64,000 nt of DNA, from NCBI RefSeq assembly GCF_008704795.1, contig NZ_CP023690.1, forward strand, positions 7,078,501 to 7,142,500. Direction: 5' to 3'. The notes beneath the pieces are model-generated. The model made no database searches. It saw only the letters and a program-made list of their open reading frames with translations, and was not told the origin of the DNA. This document shows positions 1 through 6,673 of the stretch, one piece after another. Made by a program: the position numbers and the translations under genes. The stretch's first letter is position 1; each line of letters opens with the position of its first letter. Origin of the DNA: Streptomyces spectabilis. GTDB taxonomy: Bacteria; Actinomycetota; Actinomycetes; Streptomycetales; Streptomycetaceae.

Positions 1-402
1 TGCCAGAATTTCGCACAGTTGGCCAATGACGGCCGCAACGGTCCCAGGATCCTTAACGGGCAGGGCCGCCGACAGGACCTTCTGCAGTTGGTGCCCTTCG
101 ACAAATTCCATGACCAGGCACCGACGTCGCCGGTGTGTCCCCGTGGCGATGACTTCGGGAATCGCCTGGATCCCCGTCAGCATCATCATGCGTGATCCCT
201 CTTTGAGGAGTTCGTCGCCGGCCCAGTGGAAATCGCTCTCGGGTCCGAGGTCCCGGGCCTTCTGAAGCTTCAACGCCACCTTCTGGCCGCTGTTGCGGTC
301 ACGCCCGAGGAAAAGGTCGCCTTGGCCGCCGTCGCCGACCATGTCCAGCACTTCGTAGCGCCTCTCCACATCGCCGACCTCCTCGATCTCCCTCACGGCC
401 AT
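1..402 (-). CDS. Serine/threonine protein kinase, N-terminal fragment (gene runs off the left edge)
   Basis: Reading the minus strand from the ATG at 402 gives 134 uninterrupted codons to the window edge. The product starts MAVREIEEVGDVERRYEVLD and then shows a Hanks-type kinase glycine-rich loop (GDGGQGDLFLGRD), the strand with the ATP-binding lysine (QKVALKLQ) and a hinge-like segment (CLVMEFVEGHQL). The catalytic loop and activation segment lie outside the window, so activity cannot be judged. The start is supported by GGAGG about 7 nt upstream. The gene is divergent from the pPIWI-RE operon with about 33 bp between the proposed starts, so the two may share control DNA. Family membership is clear; any role with the neighbouring island is inference. 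Confidence 0.85.
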   Translation of the reverse strand, partial: MAVREIEEVGDVERRYEVLDMVGDGGQGDLFLGRDRNSGQKVALKLQKARDLGPESDFHWAGDELLKEGSRMMMLTGIQAIPEVIATGTHRRRRCLVMEFVEGHQLQKVLSAALPVKDPGTVAAVIGQLCEILA

Positions 403-435
403 CCACCTTTCCTCCGCACGGAAATGGAGCATGAA

Positions 436-1998
436 ATGTCACAGCCATGGCTTCCCCCCGACGGGGTGACCCGCACGACCGACGTCATCACGGTATCCGC
501 CGGAATGTTCAAGGGGGGAGAGTTCCGATGCCCCGCCGCTGACGCTCTCAAAGCCCGCGGTTACCACACCACTGACCCCGTACCGCGGCGCCGTGAGCGG
601 TTGGAGCACTTCGCTCTGGGCCCCTTCATGGCTGCCTGCGACATCCGTTCGGGGCCTGCCGGCCACCCGCCCCGGACACGTACCGGGCCCTTGCACGACG
701 GTCTGCGGACCTGGTCGGAGCACGGCGTGACGTTGTACGAGGCGGCCTTCCCCCTCGACCCGGAACGCTCCCTGCACGAGGCGCCCGAGCCGTGGACGTA
801 CCGCTACCGGCTGTCCGGTCCCGACCCGCGCGACGCCCAGGAGTACCGCCTTACCGTGTGGGGCCGTTGCCTGACCTCCCCCGACGGTGCCTACCGCGAG
901 CTTCGTCTGCCCGTGCACCGCCTGCGGGACCTGCCGCCCGACGGGTTCACCGCGGCCGTCGCCCTGGTGCTGGCCGAGGGCGTCCCCGGGCCACCGCCGG
1001 AGCACGTACGGATCGTGGAGTTCGCGCTCTTCGACGGCCGTACGCGGGAACTCTTCGCGGGAAGCCGGGAAGAGGCGCGCGCCCGGTACCGCGAACACGG
1101 CCCCGCTGCCCTGGCCGGCGCACTGGACGGACGGGAATACCGCCCGGGGTCCGCCTGTGGCGGATGCCCCTACCTGTCGGTGTGCCCGGCCCTGCGCACA
1201 GCGCCCGGACTGCTGGGCATCGAGGCGCACGACCGGCCCCGCCGCACCTGGTCGGTCACCAACGGGCGGGCCTACGGAGTCTGCCCGGCGCGTGACCATA
1301 TGCGCCGACTGCACCTGCCCACGGCGGATTCCGTCGAACGCGAGGTGACGGCCGAGCGCGGCCGGGCGCTGCACGCCTACCTCGCCGAGCGGCACGCCCA
1401 CGGATCGCCTCGGCCCTGCACGGTCGAGGTCCCCGAGGAGTGGGTACCGGAGGGATTCGACCTGCCCGCACACGAACGCGCACTCGGCGCGCTGCTGTTG
1501 CGGCGGCACGCCGCGGTCTGTCCGCTGCGGTACGTCGGGGACGGTAGGGATGTGCGGACCGAGCCCCGGGTGGTGCGGCACGACACAGCCGCCGACGTGG
1601 TGGTCCTGGCCGCGCCCGACCTGCTTTACCGGGATGCCGGGTCATGGGTGTGGCGCGAGACCAAGACCTCCGTCATCGATCGGCGGTCCGACCGCCCCCT
1701 GCTGGAGCGTTATCCGCAGTTGGCCCTGGCCGTCGTGCTGATCGCCCGCGGTGACCTGGGCGGTGATCCGTCCCGCGCGCGGGTCGAGCTGGAGGTGCTG
1801 CGCCCCGGCGGCGCCGACCTGGAGATCATCGATCCCTTCGCCCCGGCCAATCGGGTCACAGCCGAGAAGGTACTGCGGGCGATGGTGGCCGACTGGCACG
1901 GGGACGACCAGTACGCGGCCCGGCCCGGACGCTCCTGCGAGCGGTGCGAAATGGCCCGCTGGTGCACGGCGTCGTCCGTCAGCGAGGCCGCGGCGTGA
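436..1998 (+). CDS. RecB/Cas4-like PD-(D/E)XK nuclease with two cysteine clusters
   Basis: The 520-residue product has RecB-family nuclease signatures: a GRALH segment near residue 308-312, an Asp in APDLL (about 395), the E-x-K signature WRETKT (about 408-410), and a Q in RYPQLAL. Two Cys clusters of identical spacing, C-x2-C-x5-C, occur at about 242-251 (CGGCPYLSVC) and about 501-510 (CERCEMARWC). The second sits where Cas4/AddB nucleases carry Fe-S ligands. Predicted role: DNA end processing or cleavage in the neighbouring pPIWI-RE system. The ATG at 436 is chosen because GGAG lies 6 nt upstream; ATG 424 and ATG 505 are alternatives. The stop overlaps the next start (GTGA), indicating translational coupling. 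The family call is solid; partnership with pPIWI-RE rests on the operon. Confidence 0.82.
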   Translation: MSQPWLPPDGVTRTTDVITVSAGMFKGGEFRCPAADALKARGYHTTDPVPRRRERLEHFALGPFMAACDIRSGPAGHPPRTRTGPLHDGLRTWSEHGVTLYEAAFPLDPERSLHEAPEPWTYRYRLSGPDPRDAQEYRLTVWGRCLTSPDGAYRELRLPVHRLRDLPPDGFTAAVALVLAEGVPGPPPEHVRIVEFALFDGRTRELFAGSREEARARYREHGPAALAGALDGREYRPGSACGGCPYLSVCPALRTAPGLLGIEAHDRPRRTWSVTNGRAYGVCPARDHMRRLHLPTADSVEREVTAERGRALHAYLAERHAHGSPRPCTVEVPEEWVPEGFDLPAHERALGALLLRRHAAVCPLRYVGDGRDVRTEPRVVRHDTAADVVVLAAPDLLYRDAGSWVWRETKTSVIDRRSDRPLLERYPQLALAVVLIARGDLGGDPSRARVELEVLRPGGADLEIIDPFAPANRVTAEKVLRAMVADWHGDDQYAARPGRSCERCEMARWCTASSVSEAAA

Positions 1999-3140
1999 GG
2001 GCGGGGTCGGCCGGCCGGGCCGATCGGCCGGATGCCGGCGAGGCGCCCGAGGGTGTGGGCAGCGACCTCTTCGGCGAACTCGCCCGCATGGTGGCGGCTC
2101 TCTCCGAGGTCCAAGGGCTCCGCTCCTTCACCCTGCCCTACCCCGGCCTCGCCCAGCGAGCGCTGGATCACACGGTGATGCGCTGCCTCGATGCGGGGGA
2201 GGCGCCGCCGAGGAGTCTTCCGGAGCTGTGGGAGTGGTGCCGGACCAGGCCGTCCGACGACCCACTCTTCGCGGTCCCCTCCTCCCTGGTCTCGCCGGGC
2301 ACCACGCTGGTGCACCGGGTCGGCCGGATGCCGACCCGGTCGTGTCTCGAGGTGGCCTCGTACGGACCGGACGGAGGCGTGGCGGGCCACGCCCGCGCGC
2401 TCCTCGGAGACCTGCACGCGCGGAGTGGAACGGAGGAGCGCTACCGGCAGTGCAGGGCGTTCCTGGCGCATCACCCGGTCGTCCACCAGCAGGACCGCTT
2501 CGCGCCGGGTTGGAACAGGGCGGTCTGGAGCCGGGTCAAGAACCTCTACGCTCCGTTGCCCGAGTTCCTGCTCGTCGACGGAGACTTCCTGTACTGCCCC
2601 TCATGCAGGCTCCCCTCGCTGCCCCGGAACAGGGCCGTGCCCGTACCCGGACCGTCCGGCACCGGCGCGGAAGTCTGGTGCGAGGGGGAGGACTGCCCGT
2701 GCGATGCCCCTCCGCGGCTCATCCGTGAGCCGGACCAGGCGTGGATCCTGCAGCGCTCGCTGCGGTGGTACCTCGTACTGCCGCATCGCACCGACGAAGC
2801 CGCCCGGGAGGCATTGGAGCGCGTCGAAGTCGCGTACGAGCCCCTGCCTGGTCTTCTGCCCGCCTACCGGCTCAGGGACACCGGGCCCCGCATCGTGGAC
2901 ATCCAGGTGTACGACCGCCTGCAGCCGGCGCTCCTCGCAGCCCATCTCACCGACAACACACCCCTCGCGGACCGCACCCTCGTCGTTGTCCCCGACGCGC
3001 TCGCCGGACGGGATGGCTACCGGCAGGCCTTCACCGATGCGCTTCCCGCGCTCCTGCGGGACCGGCTGGTGCTCACCACCCCCATGGACCTCGTGCCCGA
3101 CCTGGGACAGGCCCGGCGAGAGGAGAAGGACGATGCGTAG
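1995..3140 (+). CDS. pPIWI-RE island protein: Y-type domain with zinc-like motif and C-terminal REase-like fold
   Basis: This 381-residue protein is the middle member of the operon. Its GTG start overlaps the previous stop by 4 bp and its stop overlaps the helicase start by 8 bp. It has an alpha-helical N-terminal half, a Cys cluster (YCPSC at about 200-204, then Cys at about 229, 234 and 236) that could bind zinc, and a C-terminal segment around 298-312 (IVDIQVYDRLQPALL) resembling the core strand and D-x-K region of the restriction-endonuclease-like domain encoded in pPIWI-RE three-gene islands. The usual catalytic Lys appears to be Gln (DIQ), so nuclease activity may be lost or moved. Assignment rests on gene order and weak motif resemblance; a profile search would be decisive. 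Confidence 0.7.
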   Translation: MRAGSAGRADRPDAGEAPEGVGSDLFGELARMVAALSEVQGLRSFTLPYPGLAQRALDHTVMRCLDAGEAPPRSLPELWEWCRTRPSDDPLFAVPSSLVSPGTTLVHRVGRMPTRSCLEVASYGPDGGVAGHARALLGDLHARSGTEERYRQCRAFLAHHPVVHQQDRFAPGWNRAVWSRVKNLYAPLPEFLLVDGDFLYCPSCRLPSLPRNRAVPVPGPSGTGAEVWCEGEDCPCDAPPRLIREPDQAWILQRSLRWYLVLPHRTDEAAREALERVEVAYEPLPGLLPAYRLRDTGPRIVDIQVYDRLQPALLAAHLTDNTPLADRTLVVVPDALAGRDGYRQAFTDALPALLRDRLVLTTPMDLVPDLGQARREEKDDA

Positions 3141-6100
3141 TATCACCCCGCCCTTGACCGACGTGTTCAACGCGCTCAAAGCATTTCTGGGGTCCTCCGT
3201 GCCCCAGCCCGCGCTGGAAGCCCTCTGCCAGGTCGAACTCGGCCTGTACCTCCAGCAGAAGATGATGCCGGGCAGCCCCGCGGGCAGCGCCTGGGTGCTG
3301 TTCAGCGGGTACGGGTTCGCCGAGGCGCACCGGGCACCGCTGCCATCCGATGCGGCGAAGACCCTGCGTATCGCCAGGTACTCGCTGTGGACGCTGCGCC
3401 GGAGTCGTACCTGGCTTGAGGCGCTGGACACCTACCAGAGGTTCGACCCCAGGGTGCGCGCCTACGACGTGCCGGACGCCGAGACACCCGCTGCCCGCCG
3501 CGATCTCTCCGTCGCCGGCGACCGCTTCTCCGTCTACGAGCAACTGCTGCGTGCCGCACCGCCGCTGGCGGGCAGGCGCTTGCCGGTCGCGGGTCAGGGC
3601 CCGCACGCCTTCCCCGTCAGTCGCACCATGGCCGTCGTCGACCTGCCACCGGTCCCCCGCATCCCCCTCGTCGCCCACGACATGGACCTGGAACCGGCCG
3701 GCGGCGGCGAGCCCTTGATCTTCACCAGGGAGGACCTGGAGCGCACGGCGGCGGAGATGGACGCCCAACACGCTCGCTCCGGCAAGGGCCGGGCACCACG
3801 GTGGCTGGAGCGGCTACGGTCGTTCGACCTGTCCATCAAGGAGAACGGGACCTTCCACAAGGCGAGGAAGGGCGAGGACTTCGCCTTCACGGTCGATGGC
3901 GTCCAGCACCTGCTCGGCATCGTCGGCGCAGGCAAGAGCACACTGCGCGACATCATTGCCGTCCATCTCGCCAAGCTGGGCAAGCGCACCACCATCGTCG
4001 TCACCGATGTCGCGGAGGTGCTGAAGCTCGTCCGGCTCTACGACCTCTACACCGACGGCGCCGCCGCACCCGTGCTCGGCTCCTCGGGCCGTGAGCGGCA
4101 CGCCCAGCGGTTGCACCGTCGGCTGGCGGGCCGGGGCGAGCACCGACTGCTCGCCCACGACGACCCCGCCTTCGCCTACCTCGGCACGTCCTGCCTGCTC
4201 AACGTCAGACGGCAGGGCGCCACGTCGACGACCGAACCACTCGCCTACGGTGAGGCACCCTGCTCCCGGCTCCGACCCCCTTCGGCTCTGCGGCGTGACC
4301 CGAGCGACGGACGGCACTCCGAGTGGCATAAGAGGGCGACGAGCTGCCCGTACTGGTCCGCCTGTCCCCGTCATCACGGAGCTCGCACCCTGGTCGGCGC
4401 CCTGATCTGGGTGGCCACGCCGGCCGGACTGATCGATGCCGAGCCGCCCCGCCCCCAGAACGGCGAGCGCATCCGCTTCCTCGAACTCGCCTGCCGCCGT
4501 AGTGACCTCGTGATCATCGACGAGGCCGACCGTGTCCAGATGCAGCTCGACCGGACTTTCGCACCCGCCGTGGTCCTCGCCAGCGACGAGGACAAGGGCC
4601 TCATCGACCAGCTGAGCCGGCACAAGATCCGGGAACTCGCGGCCGGCGGACGCACCCAGCTCTCCGAACGGGACGTCGAGACCTTCGCCGCCGCCCTCAA
4701 CACCGCAGGCGCGGCCACCGACCGGCTGTACGCGATGCTCGTCGCCGGGTACGAGCTGCGCAAGTGGGTGCGGACAGGCTACTTCAGCGCCTGGACGCTC
4801 CAGCTGGGGCTACTCGACGAACGCTACGAACTCCCCGACGACAGCGGTCCGGACCACCCTCATCAGGCCCCCCGCGAGGCTCTCGGGAAAGTGCTCGACG
4901 CGTTCCGGGACAACCCCTTCGGTGACCGTCACCGCAGGACGGAGGAGGACTTCAGCCGGCTGACCGCCCTCCTCAACGAACTGCTCCACACCGGCAACCC
5001 GGAGAACACCCGGCGCCGCCTCACCGAGGTCATGGACGAGGTCTTCGCCATCGACCCGAAGTACATGGCTGCCCGGCAGCGGAAGTACCAAGAGGCGTAC
5101 GACGAGTGGCGGCGTGAGGAGGAGGAACAGAGGAAGAAGCGCAGACGCCGCAGGAAGCCCAAGCCTCCGCCCCAGACTCCCGAGGAATGGCGGAAGCAAC
5201 TCGCGGAGCGCTTCGAGTTCACACTGTTGCTCAGCGCCCTGGAACCACGGCTCGCCATGATCAACGCCATGTGGCCCCGCGTCGAGGCCGCCCTCAGCTT
5301 GGGCTTCAACACGATGTACCGCCGACCGCTCGACTACGGCCCGATGGTGCCTGAGGCCCCGATGGGCAATGTGCTCGGCTTCCAGTTCCGGGTCCCGGGT
5401 GAGGACAAGGGCGGAGTCCGCAGTGGCGAACTGACCTTCTTCCGGTGCAGCGGCGTCGGACGTGAGCTGCTGCGCGCCATCCCCGATCTCACCTCCGTCG
5501 ACGGCAGGCCCGGTGCCCACTTGCTGCTCATGTCGGGCAGCAGCTGGGCGGGCGCGTCCAGCCGCTACCACGTCTGCGTCCCGGTCGGTGTGGTCATCGA
5601 ACCGCCGACCGAGGTGACCGAACGCATCGCCAACGAGAGCTCCATGCGCTTCGAGTTCATCGACGACGGCGACGAGAAACTGCGCATGTCGGGAACCGAT
5701 CCGGACGACCGCCCGGAGAAGTTGCGCCGCATCGCGTGCCATCTAGGTGAGGGCGGAGACGAGTACGAGGTCACTGAAGGTGGTCCGCTCCAGCAGGAGT
5801 TGCTCTCTCTTCCTCCAGGGCGCGACCAGGTCCTTCTACTGGTCGGCAGCTATGCCGAGGCACGTGTGGTGGCCGACACACTGCACAACCTCAACGTCCG
5901 CTGGCGCAACAAGGTGCTGTGCCTGGTGTCGGACGACGAGAAGATCACCGCGGAGGACGAGGCGCCGTCCGCCTACCACGCCCGATCACTGCGCCGGGGC
6001 GACGTCGAGCACCTGAAGGACCTCGAGGCGGACATCCTGGTGGCGCCCCTGCTCGCGCTGGAACGCGGCCACAACATCCTCAACGACGAGGACGAGGCGG

Positions 6101-6642
6101 CCATCGGCACGGTCTACTTCCTGGCACGGCCCCATCCGCACCCAGAGGACCTCCACCTGGCCGTCAATGCCGTCAACGACTGGGTCGTCCGCGCCGTCAC
6201 CGGCGGTGACTTCGCCACCCTGGTACAGGAAAGACTCACCGTCGAGGAAGGAGCGGAGGAGTTCCGCCGCCTCGCCCGTTCGTACTGGTACCAGGTACTT
6301 GCCCGTTCGATGGCGTGGAGCCGTCTCGACGACGATGTACGAAAACAGGTCACCTGGGACATGCTGGTCCTGTTGTGGCAGGTGATCGGGCGACTGGTAC
6401 GCGGTGGCGTACCGGCCCGGGTGGTCTTCGTCGACGCCGCCTTCGCCCCCAACCGCTGCGCCGTACCGGCGCGGCCCGACACCCCCGAATCCAGTCTGCT
6501 GCACAGCGTCCTCGCTGTCCTGGACCCGTATTTCGACGGCGGCATGACGCCCGCGGATGAGCAGTTCATCGTCCGCGCCCTGTACGCGCCACTGCGCAGC
6601 ATGCTCACCCGCCTGCTCGCCGCCGTACCCGCCCACCCGTAA
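3133..6642 (+). CDS. DinG-like superfamily 2 helicase of the pPIWI-RE island
   Basis: The 1169-residue product is the helicase of the pPIWI-RE core. Visible motifs are Walker A GIVGAGKST (about 263-271); four candidate Fe-S cysteines (TSC at about 354, PC at about 377, CPYWSAC at about 404-410) arranged as in DinG/XPD enzymes; Walker B VIIDEAD (about 460-466); a motif III-like MSGSSW (about 800); and a motif VI-like QVIGRLVR (about 1082). A very basic/acidic stretch near 655-680 (EEEEQRKKRRRRRKP) looks like a flexible linker. Expected role: ATP-driven unwinding or translocation on DNA for the PIWI protein and nucleases. ATG 3133 is chosen because it overlaps the preceding stop (ATGCGTAG). The region of roughly 250 residues before the P-loop probably includes an island-specific accessory domain. 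Confidence 0.85.
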   Translation: MRSITPPLTDVFNALKAFLGSSVPQPALEALCQVELGLYLQQKMMPGSPAGSAWVLFSGYGFAEAHRAPLPSDAAKTLRIARYSLWTLRRSRTWLEALDTYQRFDPRVRAYDVPDAETPAARRDLSVAGDRFSVYEQLLRAAPPLAGRRLPVAGQGPHAFPVSRTMAVVDLPPVPRIPLVAHDMDLEPAGGGEPLIFTREDLERTAAEMDAQHARSGKGRAPRWLERLRSFDLSIKENGTFHKARKGEDFAFTVDGVQHLLGIVGAGKSTLRDIIAVHLAKLGKRTTIVVTDVAEVLKLVRLYDLYTDGAAAPVLGSSGRERHAQRLHRRLAGRGEHRLLAHDDPAFAYLGTSCLLNVRRQGATSTTEPLAYGEAPCSRLRPPSALRRDPSDGRHSEWHKRATSCPYWSACPRHHGARTLVGALIWVATPAGLIDAEPPRPQNGERIRFLELACRRSDLVIIDEADRVQMQLDRTFAPAVVLASDEDKGLIDQLSRHKIRELAAGGRTQLSERDVETFAAALNTAGAATDRLYAMLVAGYELRKWVRTGYFSAWTLQLGLLDERYELPDDSGPDHPHQAPREALGKVLDAFRDNPFGDRHRRTEEDFSRLTALLNELLHTGNPENTRRRLTEVMDEVFAIDPKYMAARQRKYQEAYDEWRREEEEQRKKRRRRRKPKPPPQTPEEWRKQLAERFEFTLLLSALEPRLAMINAMWPRVEAALSLGFNTMYRRPLDYGPMVPEAPMGNVLGFQFRVPGEDKGGVRSGELTFFRCSGVGRELLRAIPDLTSVDGRPGAHLLLMSGSSWAGASSRYHVCVPVGVVIEPPTEVTERIANESSMRFEFIDDGDEKLRMSGTDPDDRPEKLRRIACHLGEGGDEYEVTEGGPLQQELLSLPPGRDQVLLLVGSYAEARVVADTLHNLNVRWRNKVLCLVSDDEKITAEDEAPSAYHARSLRRGDVEHLKDLEADILVAPLLALERGHNILNDEDEAAIGTVYFLARPHPHPEDLHLAVNAVNDWVVRAVTGGDFATLVQERLTVEEGAEEFRRLARSYWYQVLARSMAWSRLDDDVRKQVTWDMLVLLWQVIGRLVRGGVPARVVFVDAAFAPNRCAVPARPDTPESSLLHSVLAVLDPYFDGGMTPADEQFIVRALYAPLRSMLTRLLAAVPAHP

Positions 6643-6673
6643 GCGCCGAGCCCCTGTCCCAGGAGGTAATTCC

